Assembly: GCF_037120705.1 (NCBI RefSeq)
Contig: NZ_JAWLJU010000002.1
Span: 1,612,001 to 1,676,000 of the forward strand
Reading direction: 5' to 3'
From: Pseudoalteromonas sp. UG3-2
GTDB taxonomy: Bacteria; Pseudomonadota; Gammaproteobacteria; Enterobacterales; Alteromonadaceae
DNA: 64,000 nucleotides
Shown: piece by piece, positions 1 to 8,696 of the stretch
Numbering within the stretch: position 1 is the first letter of the stretch
Layout of the letters: every line of letters starts with the position of its first letter
Program-made: the position numbers and the translations under genes
The notes under the pieces: generated by a model
The model's database searches: none
Told to the model about the DNA's origin: nothing
Seen by the model: only the letters and a program-made list of their open reading frames with translations

Positions 1-483
1 TCTGACGTAGCAGAAACTGGCACTACCTTTGTGGAGAATGCCATTATTAAAGCCCGCCATGCCGCTAAGGAATCGGGCTTGCCAGCCATAGCCGATGACT
101 CGGGCTTAGAAGTAGATGCTCTAGCCGGCGCGCCTGGCGTGTACTCGGCTCGCTATGCCGGCAGCGGCGCCAGTGACCAAGATAACATTGATAAGCTCTT
201 AGCCGCCCTTGAAGGCCAGTCGCAACGTAGCGCCCGCTTTTGGTGCGTACTGGTGTATATGCGTCATGCTGATGACCCAACGCCACTGATCTGCCAAGCC
301 AGTTGGGAAGGTGAAATTACCACCTCACAACAAGGCCGTGAAGGCTTTGGCTATGATCCGGTATTTAAAGTAAACGGCTTAGATTGCACCTCGGCACAAC
401 TGAGTAAGGCAGGGAAAAATGCCATCAGTCACCGCGGTCAAGCGCTGCAACAATTGGTTCGTCACTTTCAAGGTTCAGTGTGA
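1..483 (+). CDS. rdgB: RdgB/HAM1 non-canonical purine NTP pyrophosphatase, 5' end outside window
   Basis: Hydrolyses dITP, dXTP and ITP to monophosphates, keeping deaminated purines out of DNA. The reading frame is open from base 1; the first visible residues ([10 protein letters not shown]) align near residue 38 of the E. coli protein, so about 37 N-terminal residues lie upstream. The family signature with [12 protein letters not shown] and [12 protein letters not shown] is intact, as is the C-terminal [11 protein letters not shown] and SHRG. A GTG at base 31 is internal, not the start. The last codon overlaps the start of hemW by 4 bp, the same gene pair as in E. coli, implying co-transcription. 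Identity is secure. Confidence 0.95.
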   Translation, partial: SDVAETGTTFVENAIIKARHAAKESGLPAIADDSGLEVDALAGAPGVYSARYAGSGASDQDNIDKLLAALEGQSQRSARFWCVLVYMRHADDPTPLICQASWEGEITTSQQGREGFGYDPVFKVNGLDCTSAQLSKAGKNAISHRGQALQQLVRHFQGSV

Positions 484-1616
484 AACTCCCTCCCCTAAGC
501 TTATATGTGCACGTGCCTTGGTGCGTGCAAAAGTGCCCTTATTGTGACTTTAACAGTCATGGTAAAAAGGGCAAGATCCCCGAAACCGAGTATATTCAAC
601 ACCTACTGCATGATTTAAAAGCCGACTTAGAGTATGTTCAAGGACGTAAGCTACACAGTATTTTTATTGGCGGCGGCACCCCAAGCTTACTCTCAGGTCA
701 GGCTTATCAGTATTTATTAGCTGAAATTGAAGCCTTAATTGGCTTTACAGACGACATTGAAATTACCTTAGAAGCCAACCCAGGTACGGTAGAAACCGAC
801 CGCTTTAAACATTATGTTGACGCTGGTATTAACCGTATTTCTATTGGTGTGCAAAGCCTACAGCAAGAAAAATTAACCCAGCTAGGCCGCATTCATGGCA
901 AACAAGAAGCGCTCAAAGCCGCTACAGAAGCCCATCAAGCAGGGTTAAACAGCTTTAACTTAGATTTAATGCATGGTTTGCCTGGACAAACGGTTGCAGA
1001 TGCCTTAAGCGACTTACGTCAAGCCATTGCCATGGCACCGCCCCATTTATCGTGGTATCAGCTCACCATCGAGCCCAACACCCAGTTTGCTTCAAAGCCC
1101 CCGACCTTACCGCAAGACGAAGTTTTATGGGACATTCAGGAGCAAGGTCAGGCGTTGTTGGCGGAGCATGGCTATCATCAGTACGAAATCTCCGGCTATG
1201 CTAAAAGTGGCTATCAGTGTCGACATAACTTAAATTACTGGCAATTTGGCGATTATTTAGGAATTGGCTGTGGTGCTCATGGCAAAATCACTTTACCACA
1301 GCAGCAGCAAATCTTACGTACGGTAAAAGTCAAACACCCTCGCGGTTATATGGACTTAAGCAAACCCTATTTATACCAAAGTTGGGATGTGAGCGAGGCT
1401 GACAGGCCATTTGAGTACTTTATGAATGTGCTACGGCTGAAGGCACCTGCTGCGAAACAGCAATTTTGCGATTATACTGGTTTATCATTGAACCAAGTTG
1501 CAGCGCAAATTAGCAGCGCGGTGCAAAAAGGCCTACTCAGTGAATCTCAAGATTCATGGTTAGTTACAAATAAAGGCCACAGATACCTCAACGATTTGTT
1601 AGAGTTATTTGTTTGA
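480..1616 (+). CDS. hemW: HemW, radical SAM heme chaperone
   Basis: HemN-like radical SAM protein of 378 aa that binds heme and is thought to deliver it to respiratory enzymes; it is not the coproporphyrinogen dehydrogenase HemN. The cluster motif CxxxCxxC is at C15, C19 and C22 ([11 protein letters not shown]), followed by the glycine-rich SAM motif [10 protein letters not shown]. The C-terminal HemN-type domain ([25 protein letters not shown]) is complete. The start is a GTG overlapping the rdgB stop (GTGA), which supports translational coupling. Older annotations call this family oxygen-independent coproporphyrinogen III oxidase; the pairing with rdgB favours HemW. Confidence 0.93.
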   Translation: MKLPPLSLYVHVPWCVQKCPYCDFNSHGKKGKIPETEYIQHLLHDLKADLEYVQGRKLHSIFIGGGTPSLLSGQAYQYLLAEIEALIGFTDDIEITLEANPGTVETDRFKHYVDAGINRISIGVQSLQQEKLTQLGRIHGKQEALKAATEAHQAGLNSFNLDLMHGLPGQTVADALSDLRQAIAMAPPHLSWYQLTIEPNTQFASKPPTLPQDEVLWDIQEQGQALLAEHGYHQYEISGYAKSGYQCRHNLNYWQFGDYLGIGCGAHGKITLPQQQQILRTVKVKHPRGYMDLSKPYLYQSWDVSEADRPFEYFMNVLRLKAPAAKQQFCDYTGLSLNQVAAQISSAVQKGLLSESQDSWLVTNKGHRYLNDLLELFV

Positions 1617-1696
1617 TAATACGTTTATATCAAGCTGAGGCATGACAGGCTTCGTGCCTCAGATTGTGACAAAGATAAAACATAATAAAAGGGTAT

Positions 1697-3532
1697 ATGA
1701 TGCGTAAATTAAGCATTCTTGCGGCGGCGGTTAGTGTTGCACTATTCGCTGGCTGTCAACAAACCACCACTTCTGAAGCGCCACAAGCTCAAGTGCAACA
1801 ACAAGTAGTACAAAGTGAAGTAGAAAAGGCGAACGCCCTGTTTGAAGAGTCTTTTAACCGCAGTGTGATGCGTAGCCCAATTTACCAAACTTACATGGGC
1901 ATTAAGAAAGATTATGGCAAATGGGACGATAACAGCGAAGCCCGCCAGCTTGAAGACCTTGAACTGACAAAAAAAGACTTAGCCGCGCTAAACGCTATCG
2001 ACCGTAGTAAGCTCGATGCCAGCACCCAAGTCAGCTACGACCTATTTAAGCAAAACCTTGAAACCGAGATTGCTGATTTCGAATGGCGCTACCATAACTA
2101 TCCTGTGAACCAAATGTTTGGTATGCACTCAATGGTGCCAGCGTTCTTAATCAACCAACACCAAATCGCCAACGTTGACGACGCTAAAGCGTATATCTCA
2201 CGTTTGAATGGTGTGCCAAAAGTCTTTGATCAGCTTATCGTTGGCCTACAAAAACGCGCAGACAAAGGCATCATTGCCCCTAAATTTGTTTTCCCTCACG
2301 CTATCGAATCCAGCGAAAACATCATTAAAGGCGCGCCATTTGCTGAAGGTGACGACTCTACTCTACTGGCTGACTTTAAGCGTAAAGTAAACAAGCTAGA
2401 GATTGCTGAAGAAGAGAAAAATAAGCTTATTGGCGAAGCGGTTGATGCCCTAACCAGCGCCGTTAAACCGGCATACAATACGCTGATCAGCTACCTTCAC
2501 CAGCTTGAGAAAAAAGCCGACACCCGCGATGGCGCATGGAAGTTCCCTAATGGTGAAGAGTTCTATAACACAGCCCTAGCGCGCACCACTACCACAGATC
2601 TGACGGCCAAAGAAATCCATGAAATTGGCTTGTCTGAAGTCGCTCGCATTCACGATGAAATGCGTGCAATCAAAGAGAAAGTGGGCTTTGATGGCGATTT
2701 ATCGGCCTTTATGGAGTTCATGAAGTCAGACGAGCAGTTCTACTTACCAAACACCGATGAAGGCAAAGCGCAATACTTGTCTGAAGCCAAAGCGATGATT
2801 GATAACATGAAATCACGCTTGGATGAGCTCTTTATTGTCAAACCTAAAGCAGACATGATCGTCAAACGCGTAGAATCGTTCCGTGAAAAATCGGCTGGTA
2901 AGGCATTTTATCAACAACCGGCGCCAGATGGTTCACGTCCGGGCATTTACTACGCCAACCTGTACGACATGGAAGCTATGCCAACGTACCAAATGGAAGC
3001 GCTGGCTTACCACGAAGGTATTCCAGGTCACCACATGCAGATCGCTATTGCACAGGAGCTGGAAGGGGTGCCTAAGTTCCGTAAATTTGGTGGCTACACA
3101 GCCTACGTTGAAGGCTGGGGTCTATACTCTGAGCTAGTACCAAAAGAAATGGGCTTATACGAAGACCCTTACTCTGACTTTGGTCGTCTTGCTATGGAAC
3201 TATGGCGTGCATGTCGCCTAGTGGTAGATACCGGTATCCATGCGATGAAATGGACACGTCAAGAAGGCATCGACTATTACGTCAACAATACCCCAAATGC
3301 CAAATCAGACGCAGTGAAAATGGTCGAGCGCCACATTGTGATGCCATCTCAAGCAACGGCATACAAAATTGGCATGCTGAAAATTCTTGAGCTTCGTGAA
3401 GCTGCCAAGAAAGAGCTTGGTGACAAGTTCGACATTCGTGAATTCCACGATGTAGTACTTAAAAATGGCCCGGTACCGCTGAACGTACTTGAGTCATTTG
3501 TTGATGAATGGGTTGCAGCTAAAAAAGCCTAA
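1697..3532 (+). CDS. DUF885 family lipoprotein, predicted metallopeptidase
   Basis: 611-residue protein starting with a lipoprotein signal peptide: basic MMRK, hydrophobic core, lipobox LFAGC with the lipidated Cys at about residue 20. The body matches the DUF885 family, whose hallmark HEGIPGHH is present at about residues 439-446 and resembles a zinc-binding peptidase motif. An EGWGLYSE segment about 30 residues later would supply further ligands. Substrate is unknown; a cell-envelope peptidase is the reasonable inference. Two adjacent ATGs (1697, 1700) follow a GGG-rich ribosome site and either could start. Monocistronic: 80 bp after hemW and followed by a hairpin. Confidence 0.85.
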   Translation: MMRKLSILAAAVSVALFAGCQQTTTSEAPQAQVQQQVVQSEVEKANALFEESFNRSVMRSPIYQTYMGIKKDYGKWDDNSEARQLEDLELTKKDLAALNAIDRSKLDASTQVSYDLFKQNLETEIADFEWRYHNYPVNQMFGMHSMVPAFLINQHQIANVDDAKAYISRLNGVPKVFDQLIVGLQKRADKGIIAPKFVFPHAIESSENIIKGAPFAEGDDSTLLADFKRKVNKLEIAEEEKNKLIGEAVDALTSAVKPAYNTLISYLHQLEKKADTRDGAWKFPNGEEFYNTALARTTTTDLTAKEIHEIGLSEVARIHDEMRAIKEKVGFDGDLSAFMEFMKSDEQFYLPNTDEGKAQYLSEAKAMIDNMKSRLDELFIVKPKADMIVKRVESFREKSAGKAFYQQPAPDGSRPGIYYANLYDMEAMPTYQMEALAYHEGIPGHHMQIAIAQELEGVPKFRKFGGYTAYVEGWGLYSELVPKEMGLYEDPYSDFGRLAMELWRACRLVVDTGIHAMKWTRQEGIDYYVNNTPNAKSDAVKMVERHIVMPSQATAYKIGMLKILELREAAKKELGDKFDIREFHDVVLKNGPVPLNVLESFVDEWVAAKKA

Positions 3533-3552
3533 GTCATCATAAACCACTATCG

Positions 3553-3580
3553 ACACCTGCGGTGACGTCACCGCAGGTGT
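3553..3580. terminator. Perfect 28-bp palindrome between convergent genes
   Basis: A perfect 14+14 bp inverted repeat (starts ACACCTGCGG, centre GACGTC) lies 20 bp after the DUF885 stop and 40 bp before the end of the convergent histidine kinase gene. The rightward transcript runs into TATTTAT, a weak U tract. A bidirectional terminator is most likely; the zero-loop symmetry would also fit a dimeric DNA-binding protein. Confidence 0.6.
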
Positions 3581-3620
3581 TATTTATACCTTCAAGCTCA
3601 TCTATACTAGCTTATAGCTA

Positions 3621-5426
3621 TTAAGCTTCAGCCTCATAATCAAACTCAGTTGCCGTCAAAATGATGTGCAAGCACGCGCCGCCATGGGCTGGGCTTTGCA
3701 TCTTTATCTCGCCATTTAATTTCTGCGTTACCAAGTTATAGACAATACTTAGCCCCAATCCAGTGCCACCAGAGAATCGTTTTGAGGTGACAAAGGGCTC
3801 AAAGATCACCGGCAATAATTCTTTATCAATTCCCGCACCGTCGTCTTTGAAGTAAAAATGAATATAGTCATTAATCAGCACCGTCGAGACCACAATGTTT
3901 AGCCGCTGTCCGGGGATTTTGGCGTGCTTGATGCAGTTATTAATGCAATAGCCTACTACCTGATTGAAAACCGAAGGGTAACTAATTAACGTGAGGTTAT
4001 CGGGGATCTCGAGAGTGATGTCATAGTCTTGCTCATTTAGCTCACTGTGATAGCAATCAAATACGCTTTGCACCAGCTGCCTTAAGTTAAATGCGACCTT
4101 TTCTTCATAGTCTTTATTTACTGCCACCAGCTTAAAATCATCCACCAGTGATGCCGTGCGGTGAAGGTTATTCTCCAGTAAATACAGTGCGTCTTCTGCT
4201 TCGCTTAATAGTCGAGTTAAGGTTTGACGTTGTAGCTTGCCTAACTCAAGTTCAGACTTTAACGTCGATACTTGCTCTTTTAAATGAGACTGGCTAGTGA
4301 TTGCCACCCCCAGCGGCGTATTGAGTTCGTGGGCAAAACCACTGACCATGTTGCCTAAGCTGGCCATTTTCGCTTCTTCGATGATGCGCTGCTGAGCACT
4401 GCTTAAACGCGCCAATAGGGTTTCTATAAACGCCAGTAGATCATCGAGCTGATGACCAATCTGAGCGATTTCATCGTCGCCTTTAAGTGCCACACGCTGG
4501 CTAAAGTCCTCATACTTCGCCACTTTAATCAATACTTTATTGATAGCTAAAATGTGGTTGGTGACCTTGCTGTTTTGATAGTTTAATAACAGCAGCACCG
4601 CCGTATTCATCAGCACAATAAGAATAAGGCCGTATAGAATAATGCTTTCTTGGCGTTGCTTAGCTAAGCTCTGACTTCTGGTGGCCAGCAACTCTACCTG
4701 ACTGCGCAATTGTTGTTTGGTGGTATGTAACTGACCACGAAGCCCTTGATTTTGCGTTAAGCCCAACTGCTGTAGCAGCGTGACATATTGATTAAAACCG
4801 AGCTCATAGGCTGCCAGTAAGCGCGCTATTTCAGCTTTGCTGTCATGTTGTAATAAGCGCTGCTGTGTTTGCGCCACTAGATTTTCATGCATCACTAGGT
4901 AGCGCTCATCGGCACGCAGCAAGTAGTCTTTCTCGCGCCGTCTTAGTTCTAAAATCAGGATCTCAAGCTCTTTCGATGAGGCGTTGCTCACCGCTTGCTG
5001 AAGCGCATGGGATTGCCGGCGAAACTCGCCATACAACCCCAACTCTTCGTCGTACCCCAGCTGTTCTTGCAACTCGATTAAGCGCTCCAGTTGAGCAAAA
5101 TAGTCTTTTGCCAAGCGATCGAGCTGCTTCATTAAGGGTAATAGTGCTTGCTCTTGATGCAACAGCAACAGCAAGCGGTTGTAACTGTCTTGGTAAAAGT
5201 ATTGTTGTTGTGGCAGTACCGCAGTCAGCTGTGGCTCCATATTGCTGAGTAATTGCTGCTCTTGATCCATGGTACGCTGTAATGCGGTTTGTATGTGAGT
5301 TAATTGTTGTGCCCGCTCGGAGCTGGAGCTCACCTCATAATACAAAAACCAACTGGTTAGAATAATCACTACAGCGCATGTTAATGCGGCAAGTTTAAAA
5401 AATAAAACAGACTGCTTAAGCTGCAC
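3621..5426 (-). CDS. Membrane-bound sensor histidine kinase
   Basis: 601-residue sensor kinase. Transmembrane segments at about 10-28 and 262-282 flank a helical, Gln-rich periplasmic domain of about 230 residues resembling four-helix-bundle sensors. A HAMP-like linker (about 283-340) leads to the dimerisation helix with the phospho-accepting H366 (GFAHELNTPLG), then an ATPase domain with N box (CINNCIKH), G1 (DDGAGID) and G2 (GGTGLGLSIV). No receiver domain is attached and no response regulator is adjacent, so the partner is elsewhere. The start is GTG; a nearby ATG is out of frame. It is 49 bp downstream of the diguanylate cyclase on the same strand, probably one operon. Confidence 0.88.
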   Translation of the reverse strand: MQLKQSVLFFKLAALTCAVVIILTSWFLYYEVSSSSERAQQLTHIQTALQRTMDQEQQLLSNMEPQLTAVLPQQQYFYQDSYNRLLLLLHQEQALLPLMKQLDRLAKDYFAQLERLIELQEQLGYDEELGLYGEFRRQSHALQQAVSNASSKELEILILELRRREKDYLLRADERYLVMHENLVAQTQQRLLQHDSKAEIARLLAAYELGFNQYVTLLQQLGLTQNQGLRGQLHTTKQQLRSQVELLATRSQSLAKQRQESIILYGLILIVLMNTAVLLLLNYQNSKVTNHILAINKVLIKVAKYEDFSQRVALKGDDEIAQIGHQLDDLLAFIETLLARLSSAQQRIIEEAKMASLGNMVSGFAHELNTPLGVAITSQSHLKEQVSTLKSELELGKLQRQTLTRLLSEAEDALYLLENNLHRTASLVDDFKLVAVNKDYEEKVAFNLRQLVQSVFDCYHSELNEQDYDITLEIPDNLTLISYPSVFNQVVGYCINNCIKHAKIPGQRLNIVVSTVLINDYIHFYFKDDGAGIDKELLPVIFEPFVTSKRFSGGTGLGLSIVYNLVTQKLNGEIKMQSPAHGGACLHIILTATEFDYEAEA

Positions 5427-5475
5427 AGGACGCTCTCATTTTTTGTATTGTTATTATAAGCGTAGACGAGTTTTT

Positions 5476-6861
5476 TTAAGATTCCTGATCGCCGCTTAAA
5501 ACAGTCTTATTAACGCGCTGTGCTTGCTGTTTTTTATCGCTATACATACTGCGATCGGCTCTTGCCATCAAATCCGACACTGAGTCGCCCTCACGTTTAA
5601 CAAAAGCAAAACCGACACTGGCTTCGGCGCTGATAGCTTGCCCAGCAATAACCAATGGCGTAGTACTGATGCGACTCTTTATTTTAGTTATAATACTTTG
5701 CAGTTGTTGTTGCTCCTCGACACGATGCAAAATAATCAAAAACTCATCTCCACCTAAACGGGCCGCAAAGTCATAAACACGAATGGAGTTTTGGATTAAC
5801 TGCGCAACATGGCGCAATAGCTGATCGCCTACTTCATGGCCAAACTCATCGTTAACCTGTTTAAAGTTATTTAAATCTAGATTCAACAACACAAAAGAGG
5901 GGCATTCTTGCCTAGACAATAACTCTTGTAAGCGCTTAGTAGCAAAACGGCGGTTAGGTAGCCGAGTTAACTCGTCTTGCAACGAGGCCTTATGAGCGAA
6001 GTGGTAAGCTCGGTATAAAGCTATCAAGGAGATAAATAACGCAGCAGCCACTAAAACGGCTATCACTCGAGTCTGGTTTTTTATCGCGGTGATCGCTGAA
6101 TTATCCAGTTGATAGGTCATCGCGATTTGCCAATTACCAAACGGAAGCTTAACTGGCAGCAGTAAGTCAGGCTGCTGGAAAACCGTTTCAGAACCATGGA
6201 AAACATCGCCAAACTCACCTAAGCCATCACGCCCACGGATCCCAAGTTGCTGGTTGGTAAGCTCGCTAATGCCACTGGCAGCAAGTAGCTTTTGATAGTC
6301 GATGACCACACTCAAGGAGCCCCAGTATTGCTTGTTGATGGGGTAGTCAGAAAAGATAGGGAACCTAGCAATCAGTGCCTCTCCACCTTGCACCAACTGC
6401 AGCGGTCCGGCAATAAACACTTGCTGATTTTCTCGCGCCAATTCCACCGTGCTCAGCTGTGCCGGCTGCGTGCGAAAGTCAAAGCCGAGGGCCGACTGAT
6501 TACCGGTAATAGGATAAACATGACGAATGATATTATTCGGCGCGAGTGCCACATGACGAATAAAGTGGGATTTATTAATAACCTTAGCCGCCACTTGAGG
6601 CCAGTGCTTAGTGGCAAATTCGGAGTCAATGGTGGCTACCATCGCTAAACTTTCGGCAAGATAAATATCCATAAAAATAGACGCTTCTATCTGCGATCTT
6701 GCCAGCGATATATCGAGACGTTGCGCTTCTCGTTGCGCATGAATTTCATCAGACACCATAGAGTGCGACAGCAGTTTTACTGCATATATTGCCAACCCCC
6801 AAAATACCGCGGTAAAAGTGAGTATTAACAATATGGTGCGCTTAGTGATGGTTTGCTTCAT
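5476..6861 (-). CDS. Diguanylate cyclase with CHASE-like sensor domain
   Basis: 461 residues. TM1 (about 10-30), an extracytoplasmic domain (35-260) with CHASE-type sequence (RHVALAPNNIIRHVYPITGN), TM2 (about 265-284), then a GGDEF domain. The catalytic signature is intact (ARLGGDEFLI, GGDEF at 370-374) and the inhibitory I-site RxxD is present (RVYD, 361-364), so an active, product-inhibited c-di-GMP synthase is predicted. It is the first gene of a leftward pair with the histidine kinase at 3621-5426. Ligand unknown. Confidence 0.9.
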   Translation of the reverse strand: MKQTITKRTILLILTFTAVFWGLAIYAVKLLSHSMVSDEIHAQREAQRLDISLARSQIEASIFMDIYLAESLAMVATIDSEFATKHWPQVAAKVINKSHFIRHVALAPNNIIRHVYPITGNQSALGFDFRTQPAQLSTVELARENQQVFIAGPLQLVQGGEALIARFPIFSDYPINKQYWGSLSVVIDYQKLLAASGISELTNQQLGIRGRDGLGEFGDVFHGSETVFQQPDLLLPVKLPFGNWQIAMTYQLDNSAITAIKNQTRVIAVLVAAALFISLIALYRAYHFAHKASLQDELTRLPNRRFATKRLQELLSRQECPSFVLLNLDLNNFKQVNDEFGHEVGDQLLRHVAQLIQNSIRVYDFAARLGGDEFLIILHRVEEQQQLQSIITKIKSRISTTPLVIAGQAISAEASVGFAFVKREGDSVSDLMARADRSMYSDKKQQAQRVNKTVLSGDQES

Positions 6862-7055
6862 TATTATAATTGCCCAACCACTGCTATTTTTTTAGCAAAA
6901 AATGTTTTTACTTCCATCTTCTTAGCATAGGCAAGTTAGGCAAATTAAACAATAGCTAAGCCTCGGTACAAGCTTAGCTTTGCTGACACTTGCTAGCACT
7001 GAATTCGGATTATGGGTTTCTATGTCATGGAAACTTTAAAAACAACACCAACCCC
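6862..7055. other. AT-rich upstream region of the diguanylate cyclase gene
   Basis: About 190 bp between the cyclase start and the first palindromic repeat. It must hold the promoter of the leftward cyclase-kinase operon. I see A/T runs but no convincing -35/-10 pair and no open reading frame. Confidence 0.4.
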
Positions 7056-7727
7056 ATAGCCGCAGATTCATTCCGCAGACCCAGTAGACCCTGAATCCAG
7101 TTCAGGGTGACGAACTATGTGAGCTCAGGATAAATCGTTGTGATAGTGAGAAAACACAGAGGTGGGACCGGCTTTACGCCGGGTTCTCTTTGCGCGATAT
7201 CAAATCGCGCCTACCACAGTCCGTCACTCCGGACTTGATCCGGAGTCCATGTAAAACCATTACGATATAAACCATGAAAGCAATCGCGATATAAAATCGC
7301 TGCTACGAGGCCGTGCCTGGATTCCACGCACCAAACTTACAAACGACACCCAATTTGTAGCAGCGGATTTATTCCGGTCACTCCGGGCTTGATCCGAAGT
7401 CTATGGTAAGAGCGGCTCAGAGGTTCGAGATGGACCCTGAATCCAGTTCAGGGTGACGAACTATGTGAGCTCAGGATAAATCGTTGTGATAGTGAGAAAA
7501 CACAGAGGTGGGACCGGCTTTACGCCGGGATCTCTTAGCGCGATATCAAATCGCGCCTACCACAGTCCGTCACTCCGGACTTGATCCGGAGTCCATGTCA
7601 AACCATTACGATATAAACCATGAAAGCAATCGCGATATAAAATCGCTGCTACGAGGCCGTGCCTGGATTCCACGCAGCAAACTTACAAACGACACTGAAC
7701 CCGTAGCAGCGGATTTATTCCGCGACC
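7056..7727. repeat. Palindromic repeat mosaic, cluster 1 (two 346-bp-spaced copies)
   Basis: Composed of short hairpin modules: ACCCTGAATCCAGTTCAGGGT, GGACCGGCTTTACGCCGG, GCGCGATATCAAATCGCGC, TCACTCCGGACTTGATCCG (arms CTCCGGA/TCCGGAG), GCGATATAAAATCGC and GCAGCGGATTTATTCCGC. A block of about 285 bp starting at 7087 recurs at 7433 with only scattered differences, so the array grew by tandem duplication (period 346 bp). No transposase is nearby. The block lies downstream of tRNA-Leu and upstream of the diguanylate cyclase. It resembles REP/BIME-type elements; the open frames inside it are by-products of the repeats. Confidence 0.88.
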
Positions 7728-7771
7728 CACCTGCGTGGCGCATAAGTCTGCCTTGCACTTTATTTCAGACA

Positions 7772-7801
7772 TAAAAAAACCCGTTGATAACTCAACGGGT
7801 T
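7772..7801 (-). terminator. Intrinsic terminator of tRNA-Leu
   Basis: Leftward hairpin: 10-bp stem AACCCGTTGA/TCAACGGGTT with a 4-nt loop, followed on the minus strand by seven T residues. It lies 6 bp beyond the CCA end of the tRNA-Leu gene and separates it from repeat cluster 1. Confidence 0.9.
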
Positions 7802-7807
7802 AAAAAG

Positions 7808-7892
7808 TGGTACCAGTGGGCGGACTTGAACCGCCACGCCCGAAGGCAACGGATTTTGAATCCGTCATGTCTACCAATTCCATCACACTGGC
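7808..7892 (-). tRNA. tRNA-Leu (anticodon CAA)
   Basis: Class II tRNA of 85 nt with encoded CCA. Acceptor strands GCCAGTG and CACTGGT pair over 7 bp with a G-U first pair. The anticodon arm reads GGATT-CAA-AATCC, so it decodes UUG. A long variable arm (TTGCCTTCGGGCGT) and T arm (GGCGGTTCAAGTCCGCC) follow. This is the E. coli leuX neighbourhood beside lptFG; leuX-type genes are frequent integration sites for islands, but no integrase or att duplication is visible here. Confidence 0.96.
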
Positions 7893-7986
7893 ATAATTTT
7901 TCTTTCATCTTCTAAACGATGAGAAAATAAAGAAAAACCACTTTGAGCTTAGGCTTTTTTTATTTGCCTTCGTCTCTATGCTTTGC

Positions 7987-8014
7987 ATTATACAAAGGCA
8001 TCCAAGAACGGCAA
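7987..8014 (-). promoter_or_regulatory. Sigma70-type promoter for tRNA-Leu
   Basis: On the minus strand TTGCCG, a 16-bp spacer and a perfect TATAAT lie about 90 bp upstream of the tRNA 5' end, implying a processed leader of about 85-90 nt. The position and perfect -10 make it the obvious promoter of the tRNA. Confidence 0.65.
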
Positions 8015-8134
8015 GTAATTTTTTTGTCATCGGTAGCCAACTGCTTGGTATTTGAGCAAAATACGTGAATTCAGTAAACGTTTTTTGTGTTTATGTGTAA
8101 AATAGTCTGAAACTATGCAATTTTGAGACGAAAG

Positions 8135-8632
8135 ATGTCAGATTTTCCACCAGCTCCATTTGCTCGCCGTTTGGCTTCTCTTATCTACGATGGCCTTGTT
8201 GTTGTGGCATTTGCTATGTTGACGACTGTGCTTTACTTACTGCTGGTCAATGGCCTTATCTCTATGGATATCCTCAGCCTTGGCAGCTATGAAGACGTGT
8301 CCGCGCTCATCCAAGCAGACCCTATTTTATATAGCCTTAGAGCCATATTATTGGTGGCCGTTGCGGTGCTGTTTTTCGCTTACTTCTGGACTAAAAGCGG
8401 CCAGACCATTGGCATGCGGGCATGGCGTTTAAAAGTACAAACCTCTGATGGTAAGTTGCTTAGCTGGCCTCGAGCTATTGCTCGTAGCTTATCGGCATTA
8501 TTGGGCCTGGGAAACATCATCGTACTGTTCGATTTTAAAAAGAAGCGAGCGCTGCAAGACTTAATTTGCGCCACCGAAGTGGTGGTATTAAGCAAAGAAG
8601 AAAACAAAAAAGTCTATAACAGTCTCGATTAA
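8135..8632 (+). CDS. RDD family membrane protein
   Basis: 165-residue inner-membrane protein with three hydrophobic segments (about 16-38, 60-85, 110-130). The family hallmark Arg and Asp residues appear in FARRLASLIYDG and GQTIGMRAWRLKV. RDD proteins are poorly characterised; some are linked to transport or Na+/H+ exchange, so no specific function is assigned. An upstream TTG at 8123 is in frame, but the ATG at 8135 (MSDFPPAPFARR) follows a purine-rich stretch and gives the usual N-terminus. It lies between tRNA-Leu and the convergent lptFG genes and ends at a shared terminator. Confidence 0.85.
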   Translation: MSDFPPAPFARRLASLIYDGLVVVAFAMLTTVLYLLLVNGLISMDILSLGSYEDVSALIQADPILYSLRAILLVAVAVLFFAYFWTKSGQTIGMRAWRLKVQTSDGKLLSWPRAIARSLSALLGLGNIIVLFDFKKKRALQDLICATEVVVLSKEENKKVYNSLD

Positions 8633-8662
8633 TACCACATTTGGTATTAAGCTCAGGGCATT

Positions 8663-8691
8663 AAAAAGGGCGAGTTTAACTCGCCCTTTTT
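8663..8691. terminator. Bidirectional terminator between the RDD gene and lptG
   Basis: A 12-bp stem (AAAAAGGGCGAG/CTCGCCCTTTTT) with a 5-nt loop sits between two convergent genes. It has A and T tracts on both sides and so serves both strands. Confidence 0.92.
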
Positions 8692-8696
8692 AATTG

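Noticed and set aside
480..1616. Calling the gene hemN (coproporphyrinogen dehydrogenase)
   Set aside because: Length and pairing with rdgB fit HemW; true HemN is longer and has a different N-terminal region.
4865..5248. 127-codon frame antisense to the histidine kinase
   Set aside because: Shadow of a well-supported gene; no family resemblance.
7508..7774. Open frame of 88 codons in repeat cluster 1
   Set aside because: Translation is made of hairpin modules (HSGLDPES, RDIKSLL) that reappear in other clusters; no ribosome site; runs into the tRNA terminator.
7808..7892. Genomic island or phage integration at tRNA-Leu
   Set aside because: No integrase, no repeat of the tRNA 3' end and only short hairpin modules nearby.
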